From: Bacteroidota bacterium
Lineage (GTDB): Bacteria; Bacteroidota; Bacteroidia; B-17B0; Aurantibacillaceae
Assembly (NCBI GenBank): GCA_018267825.1
Contig: JAFDXR010000011.1
Location: 124,001-188,000 of the forward strand
DNA: 64,000 bases
Direction: 5' to 3'
Shown here: positions 53,992-63,083 of the stretch, piece by piece
Layout: the number at the start of each line of letters is the position of its first letter
Numbering within the stretch: the stretch's first letter is position 1
Notes under the pieces: model-generated
Told to the model about the DNA's origin: nothing
The model's database searches: none
What the model saw: only the letters and a program-made list of their open reading frames with translations
Position numbers and translations under genes: made by a program

Positions 53992-55614
53992 TCAGAACCC
54001 GATATTCACCCCACCTGTTGCTGTGGTTGTTTTGCCCTGGTAGAAAGCCGGAGAATACGTTTGCAGCATCAGGCCGTTGGTATTGCCATAGGCACATGAA
54101 CCAAAGATGAACACGTCGTTGATGATCTCGTATTGTGCTTTAAAATAAACCTGTTCGTTTACCCACATGGCACCCTGCATGAATTGTGCACCTGCCACAC
54201 CGGCATTCACGCCATTAACCTGCACAAAAGGATTTACAGCACCTTTACGTGCCAGTACATAAGCCAGATCGATTGTGAGGCCGCGCAGTGGTTTTACTTT
54301 GGCGCCGGCAAAGATCTCATCGGCATTTTGCCCGAGGTAATGCCCCATATTGTAGCGATTGGATTCGAAGGTGGTGGTTGCAATCGGGTGAACATACACC
54401 CATGGATTGGTGCGGGTATACTCAAAGGTGAACGATGTGTTCGGAATAAGAAGGTTGGTAACCCTTATACCGGCCTTAAAGCTGAACAGATTGGTCTGCT
54501 TGGCTTTATCGAACATTTTGCCCACGTTGACCTCATCAACAAACAGCGATCCGTAGATATGTGTTTTAGGTATACTCCTGCAGCTGATATCGAGAAACAT
54601 CTGGGAGTTCTCGCCCAGTGAATTGGCACCGGCTCCCGTTTGCGAGTGATCGCCTGAAGGATAGAACATAAACGGAATCAGGTAGATCGGCTGCACGTTC
54701 TTATCGCTGTATACAATCGAGTTTCCGAGCGACACATGAAAGTTTTTAAAGGGTTTGATCGTCAGCATATTCGCTGCGAGGTATTTCGGAAAAAAGCTGT
54801 TGCGCAGGCCGCTGCCACTGCCGTAGGTTTTGGAGGAATCGACAACCTGTGATACCAGCCAGCCATGAACATAGTTGAACTCAAACCATTTGGCAGGTGC
54901 CATTTTAAAACTCAGGTAAGCAAATGAGGGCTGACGTCCTGAAAAAATATTCGCACCATTGTAGTTATTTCCCCAGGCGAAATTATCTTTCAGTAAGCTT
55001 ACGGAGCCCCACTTCCAGCCATAGCTAAGTCCTCCGCGGGCTTCATCAAAATCGGTGCGCAGCTTGGTGGTTCCCTGGTAAGGTTTGTAATTACCTCCGG
55101 GTTCCTGGGTCAGGTATTTCGGATCTGCCAGCACGTTATTGATCCCGTTATCGCGCAGGCTAAAGTAGAAACCGAAATTCTTGCCCACAGAGCCGTTAAA
55201 CTCCAGGCCATTCCAGCGATGCGTGGCATTGCCATTCTGGTTGGCCGAATAGGAAAATCCGAGGATCGGGTTCAGTGTAAATGCAAATAAAGAATCGCGG
55301 TAATAAAACAAGTCGATACGGCGCTTGAAGTTTTTATTCGGAATAAATTCCTTGTTATAATCTTTCAGGAAAAAATCAAGGTCCTTCTGCTGACGTTTGG
55401 TAAGCTGTTCCCGTTTAGTTTCCGCTTCTTTCAGTTTGGTGGCGATGAGCTTACGAGAATAGGGCTTTATGGCCGAGTTCAGTTCTATAATGTGACCATT
55501 GGCGAGCTCATCGAGGTAATCGTATATCGACACATAGGAGATATGTTTATTCACCTCCTGGGCAAAGGAAGTTATGCTGCATATCATGAACAGAAGAAGT
55601 AGTATTTTTTTCAC
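53992..55614 (-). CDS. Outer-membrane beta-barrel protein, Wzi-like capsule assembly family
   Basis: A 540-residue outer-membrane protein with signal peptide MKKILLLLFMICSITSFAQ. The N-terminal helical part (YVSIYDYLDELANGHIIELN, IATKLKEAETKREQLTKRQQ) is followed by barrel strands (GLEFNGSVGKNFGFYFSLRD, NGINNVLADPKYL, EARGGLSYGWKWGSVSLLKD, WFEFNYVHGWLVSQ, SLGNSIVYSDK). This order resembles Bacteroidota Wzi-type capsule assembly proteins, which anchor surface polysaccharide. It ends in Phe (GGVNIGF). The start is GTG 55614. It lies downstream of the polysaccharide genes but has its own -7 element, so it may be expressed independently. Confidence 0.72.
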   Translation of the reverse strand: MKKILLLLFMICSITSFAQEVNKHISYVSIYDYLDELANGHIIELNSAIKPYSRKLIATKLKEAETKREQLTKRQQKDLDFFLKDYNKEFIPNKNFKRRIDLFYYRDSLFAFTLNPILGFSYSANQNGNATHRWNGLEFNGSVGKNFGFYFSLRDNGINNVLADPKYLTQEPGGNYKPYQGTTKLRTDFDEARGGLSYGWKWGSVSLLKDNFAWGNNYNGANIFSGRQPSFAYLSFKMAPAKWFEFNYVHGWLVSQVVDSSKTYGSGSGLRNSFFPKYLAANMLTIKPFKNFHVSLGNSIVYSDKNVQPIYLIPFMFYPSGDHSQTGAGANSLGENSQMFLDISCRSIPKTHIYGSLFVDEVNVGKMFDKAKQTNLFSFKAGIRVTNLLIPNTSFTFEYTRTNPWVYVHPIATTTFESNRYNMGHYLGQNADEIFAGAKVKPLRGLTIDLAYVLARKGAVNPFVQVNGVNAGVAGAQFMQGAMWVNEQVYFKAQYEIINDVFIFGSCAYGNTNGLMLQTYSPAFYQGKTTTATGGVNIGF

Positions 55615-55640
55615 GGGCAGTTATTTAACGTGGTTGATTG

Positions 55641-55648
55641 CAAATATA
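55641..55648 (-). promoter_or_regulatory. Putative -7 element of the Wzi-like gene (TATATTTG)
   Basis: The minus strand reads TATATTTG, an exact TAnnTTTG match, 26 nt before GTG 55614 and 43 nt after the sugar transferase stop. No TTG was seen at the right -33 distance. Confidence 0.5.
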
Positions 55649-55690
55649 CATATAAAGCCTTTAGTGGCCGATCATTGCAGGCCCGCGGGA

Positions 55691-56728
55691 CTAATTGGTA
55701 CGTGCTTTTTTAAAAACAATATTGTTGAATGCTTTCATAAAATACCGGCAATCGGTGCGCAGCGGTTGCAGCTGATAGGCTTCCAGGTAACGCAGCTCCG
55801 ATAACATAATATCATCAAGTGATACCGGCATATCGGCATAAAACGGAGGCACGAGGCCCGGCTTGGCTTTTACGCGTTTCTGCTTCAGCTCATCGGTATA
55901 CAGGCTCAGGTAGTGCTCACTCAAAGGGCGCACACCCACCAGTTTTATTTCACCTTTCAGCAGATTCACAATCATAGGCAATTCATCGATCCAGAATTTC
56001 CGGAAAAATTTTCCCCAGCTGGTGATGCGAAAGTCATCTTTGAATTTACCGCCGTCCTGTAATTTGTTTTGCTCGTAGATATATTCCTGCAGGTACTCCG
56101 CATAAGGGTGCATCGTCCGGATTTTATACACGGTGATGATTTTATTGTTCTTGCCAACACGCTTCATTTTGAAAAAGAAACCAAAGGAAGGATGTTTCTC
56201 CGGGATAGGTCTCAGGGTTTTGCGTCCGACAAAGAAAGTGAGGTTTTTGATCTCGGCTACCTCAACGATATCAAATCCGCAAAACACGAGTTTTCCGAGC
56301 GCTTCGGCCTTTGAGATCACACGATTCCTGCCGGCTGTAATAAAATAGTATAACCAGCGCGTCATGAAAAATTTCGGAAACACGCGTTTGAATATAAAAT
56401 CGAAGAGGAAATAAATCTGTGCAATGAGAAACGGGAACTTATGGAGCAACCTGTATTTGCGCTGAATATGCGTTTCAACACAGCCTATAAAAATTCCTCC
56501 CACCGGCAGTTTACTGTTTGTTACTTTAAAAAAGGAGCTGATGCTTTTTATATCATTGATCTTGCTCAGGTTGACGATGGCTTTGCATCCTTTGTCATCG
56601 ATGGCTTCGATGTTGAAATTATCGAGTGTTTTAAGGAGGTGCGTAGATTCAGTATGAATATCGGTGAACCGTTCAATAAAGTCAGCGGCATCATTGCCTA
56701 ATTCCCTGATAATCAGATCGCGATCCAT
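55691..56728 (-). CDS. Polyprenyl-phosphate sugar-1-phosphate transferase-like protein with atypical N-terminus
   Basis: A 345-residue protein whose C-terminal ~180 residues match the bacterial sugar transferase family (PglC/WcaJ-type), which loads the first sugar-phosphate on undecaprenyl phosphate. Visible: FFFKMKRVGKNNKIITVYKIRTM, RITSWGKFFRKFWIDELPMI and GEIKLVGVRPLSEHYLSLY (shortened). The usual start of the family, a membrane helix followed by K-R-x-x-D, is not seen. Instead residues 1-~165 are unassigned: a soluble start, a hydrophobic stretch (FPFLIAQIYFLFDFIFKRVF) and GRNRVISKAEALGKLVFCGF. The P-R-P motif is VGVRPL here and K-P-G-L-V is present. This is a group of uncertain substrate. 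Confidence 0.75.
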   Translation of the reverse strand: MDRDLIIRELGNDAADFIERFTDIHTESTHLLKTLDNFNIEAIDDKGCKAIVNLSKINDIKSISSFFKVTNSKLPVGGIFIGCVETHIQRKYRLLHKFPFLIAQIYFLFDFIFKRVFPKFFMTRWLYYFITAGRNRVISKAEALGKLVFCGFDIVEVAEIKNLTFFVGRKTLRPIPEKHPSFGFFFKMKRVGKNNKIITVYKIRTMHPYAEYLQEYIYEQNKLQDGGKFKDDFRITSWGKFFRKFWIDELPMIVNLLKGEIKLVGVRPLSEHYLSLYTDELKQKRVKAKPGLVPPFYADMPVSLDDIMLSELRYLEAYQLQPLRTDCRYFMKAFNNIVFKKARTN

Positions 56729-56783
56729 AAAAGTAGCGTGGTATAATGCAAGTTACACCAAAAAAACCAAAACGCTAAAAAAT

Positions 56784-56800
56784 TTAGTAATACTTACTAA
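56784..56800 (-). terminator. Weak hairpin over the DUF354 gene stop codon
   Basis: TTAGTAA and TTACTAA arms with a 3-nt centre overlap the TAG stop at 56797-56799; on the minus strand ATTTTTTAG follows. The stem is all A/T except one G/C pair per arm, so it would be a weak terminator or just a transcript attenuator. Confidence 0.3.
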
Positions 56801-57858
56801 CGCAGGCCCATTTTGAGGTCATTTCCAACCAGTTCCGTCATCCATCCGGCCAGGTCAATTCGCTGATCCAGCATCACTTTCCGGCGATTCTGCCATTCGG
56901 TTTTGAGATCAGGATGCTTTAGTAAATTTTCAACTGTTTTTAGTAATTTATCCGGTTCGGAGGTACGGATTCCATACGTGAGCTGAAAACGATGTTCGAG
57001 TTCCTCGAGGTAGGAAAGCTCTCCTACAAAATCATTGAAGCGAACGGCAGGCGTCCCCAAAACAGCAGCTTCAGCAGTCATGGTCTGACTATCGCCAATA
57101 TACATATCGGCATAATACATGGCATGGTGAATATCGAGTGGGGAAATACGTATCCTGTATTTTTCGAATTGAGGTTCGAGTTCGCGCTCAGAGGTTATAT
57201 ACACGGTGCCATGTGGCGACAACAGGTCTATTAGTTGCTGGGCAATAGCCGTATTGATTCCCGATTTTCCTACATCGTGATACGCTGTGAGTTTGGCAAA
57301 CCGCAGGATAAAATTCCGGGGGCTGTTCCCGAATATGTTCCGGACCTTTTCCGGATCGGGCGTAAAATGGTTGGGATGCAGGTACGCCAGCTCATGATAA
57401 CTGTCGTATCCTGTTTTTTTATACTCCCATTTCCAGGCGCTGCAACAGTTCGGGCAGATGAGCCTGGTAGCAAAGGGTCCTGCAATCTTTGCAAATTTCT
57501 TCACCGCTTCAAAATCGTCTTCAAAAAAAACGAACGAACGAATCCCGAATAATTTCCCGAGTACGGTGAGTTCCGCTGCGGAGCCGATCATGAGGCCGGG
57601 TTTGGTTTGCCTGATGATTTTTGCGAGACGTTTCAGACGCAGATAAAAATTTTTATATGCATCGAACGGCCTTTTATTTTCGGATATACCGGCTGTGATG
57701 TTGATGTATGGAAGTCTGCTGTCTTTAAGCAATTGCTCCAACACATCTTTACTTTTGATGACGATGGTTACCTTCACAGACCTTGCCTGCAGCGACTTTA
57801 TTGTTTCTTTGAATAAATGAAAGTGGGCGGGATGCCCGAGGTAAACAAGCAGGTTCAT
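56797..57858 (-). CDS. DUF354-family glycosyltransferase/epimerase-like protein
   Basis: A 353-residue protein with a GT-B-type double Rossmann layout. The N-terminal domain starts MNLLVYLGHPAHFHLFKETI (typical of DUF354) and includes KPGLMIGSAAELTVLGKLFG and FVFFEDDFEAVKKFAKIAGP. A pair of Cys lies in LICPNCCSAWKW. The C-terminal half has HGTVYITSERELEPQFEKY, HHAMYYADMYIGDSQTMTAE and AAVLGTPAVRFNDFVGELSY, like the donor-binding region of WecB/MurG-type enzymes. The donor sugar is unknown. I start at ATG 57858; the frame extends to 57924 within the acyltransferase gene. 1-nt gap to the upstream gene. Confidence 0.85.
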   Translation of the reverse strand: MNLLVYLGHPAHFHLFKETIKSLQARSVKVTIVIKSKDVLEQLLKDSRLPYINITAGISENKRPFDAYKNFYLRLKRLAKIIRQTKPGLMIGSAAELTVLGKLFGIRSFVFFEDDFEAVKKFAKIAGPFATRLICPNCCSAWKWEYKKTGYDSYHELAYLHPNHFTPDPEKVRNIFGNSPRNFILRFAKLTAYHDVGKSGINTAIAQQLIDLLSPHGTVYITSERELEPQFEKYRIRISPLDIHHAMYYADMYIGDSQTMTAEAAVLGTPAVRFNDFVGELSYLEELEHRFQLTYGIRTSEPDKLLKTVENLLKHPDLKTEWQNRRKVMLDQRIDLAGWMTELVGNDLKMGLR

Positions 57859-57859
57859 A

Positions 57860-58888
57860 TCAGTCGAGGCGGTTAAATCTGACGCCGTAGCGCGACAGGA
57901 ATGTGACAAGTTCTTCGCCCGCATCGGATGTACCGATCCGTGAATTATCGCCCAGTGCGCACACCATGTTATAGCCCGATGGCAGACTGGCTGTACCCTT
58001 CGACAGAAGTATCACATGGTTGGAAACCGCAGGTGCCTGAGCCGGTAAACTATCGGTGTATTGAATGAATGCACGCATGCTGCCTTTTGCGAGCGTTATA
58101 TCAAATCCATTGCCTGTTATCTTCTGGCCGGTTGTAAAACCATGGTATTCGAGGTAAGCGATGAACTCGGCAAACATCTCATGCACCAGTTTTGTTTTCT
58201 CTGCCTCAGTAATCGGCGCCGGAAAATTCTCTTTGATAATTTTTGCAGGAGAGCCTGCTACCAGGCAGTTTGAAGGGATGTCGCGGTTTATCATGGATTC
58301 GGCACCTACAACCACCTGGTCGCCGATGGTAACTCCGGGCATGATAAACACACGCCATGGCAGCCATACTTTTTTACCGATGGTGATCGGTGCAAACTTT
58401 ACAGGATATCCTTCCAGCTGCGAATTCCAGGAACCATGCGTAAAGAGCAGGCAATGTCCGCCAACACCCGAGTCGTCGCCAATCACAATAGGCTTCGTCG
58501 GATTGATGTAGCTCATCTGCATAATGATGGTACGCTTGCCGAGTGTTAAGGATGACTCAGGCGTTTTTGTGCCGCCGATATACACCTGTTCATTGATTCG
58601 TGCGTCATCGTCGATGGAAATGCGTTCCGTATCAATGGCCGACATGGCACCAATTTTTACGAAGCGTGCTATTTTAATATGTCGTGCCTTGACAATGGTA
58701 AAAAACCCAATACTGGATTTTTCGCCGATCTCAACAGATTCGCCGATGACCACGCATCCCAGGCTCAGTTTCACGCCCGGACCTATTTTATAGCCCTTGA
58801 GGCGATACACCATTTTTTTGAGAGGCGACGGTAAAAAACCAATCAGGAGAATATGCGTAACAGGTATACGGGTTTTCTTAATGAGCAT
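57860..58888 (-). CDS. Left-handed beta-helix acyltransferase with C-terminal extension
   Basis: A 342-residue transferase with hexapeptide repeats over residues ~30-215 (IGPGVKLSLGCVVIGESVEI, IGKKVWLPWRVFIMPGVTIG, VVVGAESMINRDIPSNCLVA, SPAKIIKENF). These build a left-handed beta-helix that usually forms trimers and acetylates sugars using acetyl-CoA. The catalytic His candidate is in CLLFTHGSWNSQ. The last ~115 residues (FAEFIAYLEYHGFTTGQKIT, SALPSGYNMVCALGDNSRIG shortened) are outside the usual family. It is a likely O-acetyltransferase of the exopolysaccharide. The next gene starts 1 nt after it. Confidence 0.85.
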   Translation of the reverse strand: MLIKKTRIPVTHILLIGFLPSPLKKMVYRLKGYKIGPGVKLSLGCVVIGESVEIGEKSSIGFFTIVKARHIKIARFVKIGAMSAIDTERISIDDDARINEQVYIGGTKTPESSLTLGKRTIIMQMSYINPTKPIVIGDDSGVGGHCLLFTHGSWNSQLEGYPVKFAPITIGKKVWLPWRVFIMPGVTIGDQVVVGAESMINRDIPSNCLVAGSPAKIIKENFPAPITEAEKTKLVHEMFAEFIAYLEYHGFTTGQKITGNGFDITLAKGSMRAFIQYTDSLPAQAPAVSNHVILLSKGTASLPSGYNMVCALGDNSRIGTSDAGEELVTFLSRYGVRFNRLD

Positions 58889-58951
58889 ACATGACGAAGA
58901 TAGAAAATTTATTCTGAATCGATATTAATCACTGCAGTGCCTGTATCTCTT

Positions 58952-59728
58952 TCACTGGTTGACTGTACGCCTTACCAGCATGCGTTTCACCACATTTTTT
59001 GCGTTTTGCAGTATAAGTTCTTTGGTCCAGGGAAGCAGGTTGTTGGTCCAGCGCTGCGGATGAATGTTAAGCATGATCTGCGGCGGCAGTTTTCCTGCAG
59101 CAAAAGCATCGATAATATCCTGTGTGGAGCGGAATGTAAAACGGAACGAAGAATTTACTTTATCACGTACACTCGATTCCCCTTTGTTCCAGCTTCGCCC
59201 GGTATCAGTGATATACAGCACTTTATTAAAGTCAATATCGAAATACGGCTCAGCAACAATACCGAGATCTTTGTAATTATATTTTTTCCAGAGGTCGCGG
59301 TTATCCCATTTGGAAAGAGGGCTTCCGTGCATGCATATGGTATGGATATCGCTCAGGGTTCTGAATTCAGCCAGGTGTTTTTTAAAATCATCAAATGCTT
59401 TGTCCACATCTCCGTTGAAGTGATCCATATTTTCGTAATGGTACCCGATTTCGTGTCCAAGGGCTTTGATCTGCCGGATGATGTCGGGATCATAACTTTG
59501 TTTCACCACCCTGAAATAATAAGAGCCATGTGCTCCCAGGCTATGTTCTGTTTCGGCTGTTCGTAACGAATTTAAAGGAAGGTCATCGACATCGTGACGA
59601 AGAATAAACACTTTGTTATACGTCGCGCCATGTTCTATAAAATCGTGATAGGAAGTCAATGTATACCCGGCTTGCTGAGCAGCCTGCAATAAGCGGCGGT
59701 ATGTATCGAGGGTAAAATCGCGGCTCAT
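58952..59728 (-). CDS. Polysaccharide deacetylase (NodB)-like protein
   Basis: A 258-residue protein. KVFILRHDVDDLPLNSL carries the acidic pair of the CE4/NodB active site (D-D after R-H-D), IGYHYENMDHFNG the likely H-x-x-x-H zinc region, and IHTICMHGSPLSKWDNRDLW a further His-Gly motif. CE4 enzymes remove N- or O-acetyl groups from glycans. There is no signal peptide, so it could act in the cytoplasm or be exported otherwise. Its start overlaps the toroid gene stop by ATGA, so the two are coupled. 63 nt separate it from the acyltransferase gene. Confidence 0.8.
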   Translation of the reverse strand: MSRDFTLDTYRRLLQAAQQAGYTLTSYHDFIEHGATYNKVFILRHDVDDLPLNSLRTAETEHSLGAHGSYYFRVVKQSYDPDIIRQIKALGHEIGYHYENMDHFNGDVDKAFDDFKKHLAEFRTLSDIHTICMHGSPLSKWDNRDLWKKYNYKDLGIVAEPYFDIDFNKVLYITDTGRSWNKGESSVRDKVNSSFRFTFRSTQDIIDAFAAGKLPPQIMLNIHPQRWTNNLLPWTKELILQNAKNVVKRMLVRRTVNQ

Positions 59729-60927
59729 GCGTGCTGGGATTTGGTGGTATATAAAAGTTCAACAAGTGCTACAAACATCCAGGCCTGCGACCAGCGCATG
59801 TAGGGGATCTTATGGCTGTGCGATTTCAGTTTTTTATAATAGAAGAAGCCCTTTTCATCCTGCATGTGATTTATCGTCCAGCCTGCAATGGTTTTTGCAA
59901 AATCGCGGTAAGCAGGATCCAGGTGGGCCATGCGTGCAAACGTAATAATACCCTGCGACTGATTGTGGATTTCGACCGGGTATTCTTTTGGCAAACGCCA
60001 CAGGGAGCGCCCGGTATCGAAAAACTGCTTTTGCCGGTAGTATGTGGTCCCTTTCTCAATAGCTGCTTCGTATTCAGGGCGGTATTCGCCGGTGTACCGC
60101 ATCACATGATAAATACTATCGATCACATAGCCCTGGTGAAAATCGATCTGTGCACGTTCTTTACCAGACCCGGGCTCTATGCTGTAATTCCAGTGCCCGT
60201 CTTCATGTTGTTTATGCACAACATAATCTACAGCACGGAGTGCCGGAGTTTTGTAACGCTCTTCCTTTGTAAGCGCATACAGGTGCGCCAGTACCTCAGC
60301 TGCCAGGAGGCTTGCATTGTAACAACAATCTACACCCAGTGTGGTGTAACTGAAACAAAGGCCTTCATTGGTTTCTGTACGTGGCAAATCGTTCAGAATA
60401 AACTCACCGATACTTTTGAGTATAGTTAAAGCTTCCGGATGGCGGCTTACTTCGTAATACTTAAACAATCCTTTTGCGATAAAGGCCGTAACCACTACAT
60501 TGGGGCTGTGTGCCGAAATATATTTTCCGGAGCTCGCCCAATCGAAATTATAACCCCAGCAATAACCGCTATAGCCATGGCTGTAATTATTTTTCAGGTA
60601 ATCGAACAGAAAAGTGGTATGCCGGTCGTGATTCTCTGCCGGTTGTTCTTTCTGCAATACAGAATAGCCATAAAGCAGGAGCCCAAGCCCTTTGGGATTA
60701 TATCCTTTTTTAATTCCCAACAGAGGACGGATGTTTACAGGATTGCGTTTCTGAAACTGGATCGCCAGGATAGGAATCATTTTACCGAGATACCTGAACT
60801 TAAACGGAGAGTTCAATGTGTCGTAAGGATCATAGCCCCTGAATTGTTCTTTTTCAATAAAGGCCTGGAGTTTAAGCAGGGCTGTTACAAGGTGCTGATC
60901 TGTTTCAGGAGAGAGAGGAGTTGTCAT
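59725..60927 (-). CDS. Alpha/alpha-toroid protein of a polysaccharide locus
   Basis: A 400-residue protein built of paired helices with Trp/Tyr/His-rich loops: YSHGYSGYCWGYNFDWASSG, HSPNVVVTAFIAKGLFKYYE, CCYNASLLAAEVLAHLYALT, QHEDGHWNYSIEPGSGKERA, IDFHQGYVIDSIYHVMRYTG, KIPYMRWSQAWMFVALVELL. The repeats and conserved aromatic/acidic residues resemble (alpha/alpha)6 or /7 toroids such as heparinase-type lyases or epimerases. Similar proteins are often mislabelled as delta-aminolevulinate dehydratase; no such active site is present. It is likely a polysaccharide-modifying enzyme, though the catalytic residues are not known. Confidence 0.65.
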   Translation of the reverse strand: MTTPLSPETDQHLVTALLKLQAFIEKEQFRGYDPYDTLNSPFKFRYLGKMIPILAIQFQKRNPVNIRPLLGIKKGYNPKGLGLLLYGYSVLQKEQPAENHDRHTTFLFDYLKNNYSHGYSGYCWGYNFDWASSGKYISAHSPNVVVTAFIAKGLFKYYEVSRHPEALTILKSIGEFILNDLPRTETNEGLCFSYTTLGVDCCYNASLLAAEVLAHLYALTKEERYKTPALRAVDYVVHKQHEDGHWNYSIEPGSGKERAQIDFHQGYVIDSIYHVMRYTGEYRPEYEAAIEKGTTYYRQKQFFDTGRSLWRLPKEYPVEIHNQSQGIITFARMAHLDPAYRDFAKTIAGWTINHMQDEKGFFYYKKLKSHSHKIPYMRWSQAWMFVALVELLYTTKSQHA

Positions 60928-60938
60928 ATGAAACGATC

Positions 60939-63071
60939 TTAATGCGGTAGTGGTATTGGCGCTCCACCCAGCGCAATGGATTCCTCGACCTTGAATGTGG
61001 CGAGCATAGAATTGTATATGCTTCCGAAAGAGATAGGCGCTGCCTTACCCTGGCGGATCGATTCGAGGAACTGAGTCACTTCCTGTCTATGACCTTTATC
61101 TTGTTTTGTGCTTTCTTTCTTCGCAGAGCTGCCGTATACAGTCATGTCTTTGAAATCATCGATCACAGTTACCTGTCCGGCTCCAAAAATTTCGATATAC
61201 TCCTTGCTCAGGTTTTTATTGCCATTGGAGAAGTAAGTAATATTGGCGATACTGCCGTTCTTAAACTGCAGGTTAATGGTTAATGTATCGCGTAGGTTGC
61301 CCGGTGTTTTCATGGCCATGGCTGATACGCTAACAATGGCAGAACCCGCCAGGAAAGCAACCAGGTCGATGAAGTGACATGCCTCCCCAATAATGCGACC
61401 ACCACCTACAGCGAGGTCGTGAATCCAGTGATCGGCAGGCAATGTACCCGCATTGATCCGGTAATGAATGGCGAGCGGAACATCGGAACCGGCGAACATT
61501 TTTTTCGCCTTCACGATCTGTGGCGCGAAACGGCGGTTAAACCCAACCATCACCTGTGTATGCCCTTTTTCATACGCTTCACGGATTTGTTCCAGTTCAG
61601 CTTCATGCAGGCATAGGGGTTTTTCAACAAATACGTGTTTTCCGTGATGAATGGATTCCAGGACGTAAGCTGCATGAGAATCGTGGCGTGTGGCTACAAA
61701 TATGGTATTGATATTTTTATCATTCAGCAATTCGCTGACGTTGGCCGTGCAATAGGAGAAACCATATTTATCGGCCATGTTGCGGGCATTATTCGGCCGG
61801 TTGGTGGCGATACCGGTAAAACGACATTGCCCTTTCAGAGCAGGCAGCAGTACATTTCCTGCAAAAGACCCGGCGCCGATGAAGCCCAGTGAAGGTTCTG
61901 CCGACAGGGACTCTGCTGTTTTTATATCAATACGGGCACGCAGTGTCTTCTCAAGATTGTATTTCAACAGAATACCGGTATACGGTTCTGTTTTATCAAC
62001 GATCATCTGGTAGGCTTTCTTTGCCTCCTTGAAATCGAACACATGACTGGTGAGTGGTTTGATCTGCAGTTTACCCTGGTGAAGCAATTCGACAAAAGCC
62101 TGCATATTGCGGTTTTCTGTCCAGCGCACATAACCATAAGGATAATCTGTTCCGGCTTCTTCATAGCTGCGGTCGTAGCGGCCCGGGCCATAGGAACAAG
62201 ACATTTTCAGTTCCAGTTCTTTTTTATAATAGCCTGAGCGTTTAAACCCGGTTGGAACGGCTCCTACAATAATCACTTTTCCTTTCTGGCGGCAGAGTGT
62301 GCCGGCCAGGTCAACAGGATCGGTGCTGCTTGTGGCAGCTGTTATAATAACAGCGTCTGCACCATAACCCTGGGTAAGGTCTGCAATAATCTGTTCGAGT
62401 CCTTCCTGGTTCCTGTTTAAGGCCAGTGATGCGCCCAGTTCACGCGCCAGATCTACCATTTTTGAATCGATATCAATGCCTATACTCTTTACGCCGGATG
62501 CCTGGAGCATTTGCATGGTGAGTTGTCCGAGTAAGCCAAGTCCAATCACCACACAACTTTCTCCCAAACGGAGATCGGCCTGGCGTATGCCCTGCATGGC
62601 AATAGCTCCCAGCGTGGTAAATGCTGCCTCGCTGCAGTGAACATTGTCAGGCAGTTTCACGCAGAGGTTACGCGGCACGGCCACAACTTCGGCATGCACC
62701 GCTCCTGCTCCGCCACAGGCGACGTGGTCGCCGATTTTAAATTCGGTGATATCATCTGCTACGGCGATAACCTCGCCGGAACAGCTGTAACCAAGGGCCG
62801 ACGGAGCCTCCAGCTTATTCATCAGGAGTTTATATGTTTCGGTAATGCCAATTGTTTTGGCGGTATTAATTACTTTTTTTACATCGTCTTTACGTGCCAT
62901 GGCTTTGCCAATATAGCCCAGCCGTGCATCCTTCACCGTTTTTCCTTCGGTGCCGGCACTGATAATGGAGTAATGGTTCCGTACCAGTACAGAGCCTTTT
63001 CCAAGCATGGGAAAGGGCACTTCCAGGATTTGCATATCCCCGTCTTTCAGGTTTTGTGTCAATTGCTCCAA
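60939..63071 (-). CDS. Bi-domain oxidoreductase: zinc-alcohol-dehydrogenase-like plus Gfo/Idh/MocA
   Basis: A 710-residue fusion. Domain 1 (~1-340) is MDR-type: GKSVTVKDARLGYIGKAMA..., HVACGGAGAVHAE, and the NAD-binding CVVIGLGLLGQLTMQML with GIDIDSKMVDLARELGASLA. Domain 2 (~390-710) is Gfo/Idh/MocA-type: LGFIGAGSFAGNVLLPALKG (Rossmann), FVATRHDSHAAYVLESIHHG and VFVEKPLCLHEAELEQI (E-K-P motif). Fusions of this kind occur in heparinase/exopolysaccharide loci. The start is TTG 63071 (MEQLTQNLKDGD), the only codon that fits the family N-terminus before an in-frame stop. It begins 12 nt after the asnB-like stop. Confidence 0.9.
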   Translation of the reverse strand: MEQLTQNLKDGDMQILEVPFPMLGKGSVLVRNHYSIISAGTEGKTVKDARLGYIGKAMARKDDVKKVINTAKTIGITETYKLLMNKLEAPSALGYSCSGEVIAVADDITEFKIGDHVACGGAGAVHAEVVAVPRNLCVKLPDNVHCSEAAFTTLGAIAMQGIRQADLRLGESCVVIGLGLLGQLTMQMLQASGVKSIGIDIDSKMVDLARELGASLALNRNQEGLEQIIADLTQGYGADAVIITAATSSTDPVDLAGTLCRQKGKVIIVGAVPTGFKRSGYYKKELELKMSCSYGPGRYDRSYEEAGTDYPYGYVRWTENRNMQAFVELLHQGKLQIKPLTSHVFDFKEAKKAYQMIVDKTEPYTGILLKYNLEKTLRARIDIKTAESLSAEPSLGFIGAGSFAGNVLLPALKGQCRFTGIATNRPNNARNMADKYGFSYCTANVSELLNDKNINTIFVATRHDSHAAYVLESIHHGKHVFVEKPLCLHEAELEQIREAYEKGHTQVMVGFNRRFAPQIVKAKKMFAGSDVPLAIHYRINAGTLPADHWIHDLAVGGGRIIGEACHFIDLVAFLAGSAIVSVSAMAMKTPGNLRDTLTINLQFKNGSIANITYFSNGNKNLSKEYIEIFGAGQVTVIDDFKDMTVYGSSAKKESTKQDKGHRQEVTQFLESIRQGKAAPISFGSIYNSMLATFKVEESIALGGAPIPLPH

Positions 63072-63083
63072 GGTCAGATGTTT

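Noticed and set aside
59725-60927. Delta-aminolevulinate dehydratase (hemB) call
   Set aside because: No Schiff-base Lys or TIM-barrel pattern; the helical toroid layout and locus point to polysaccharide metabolism.
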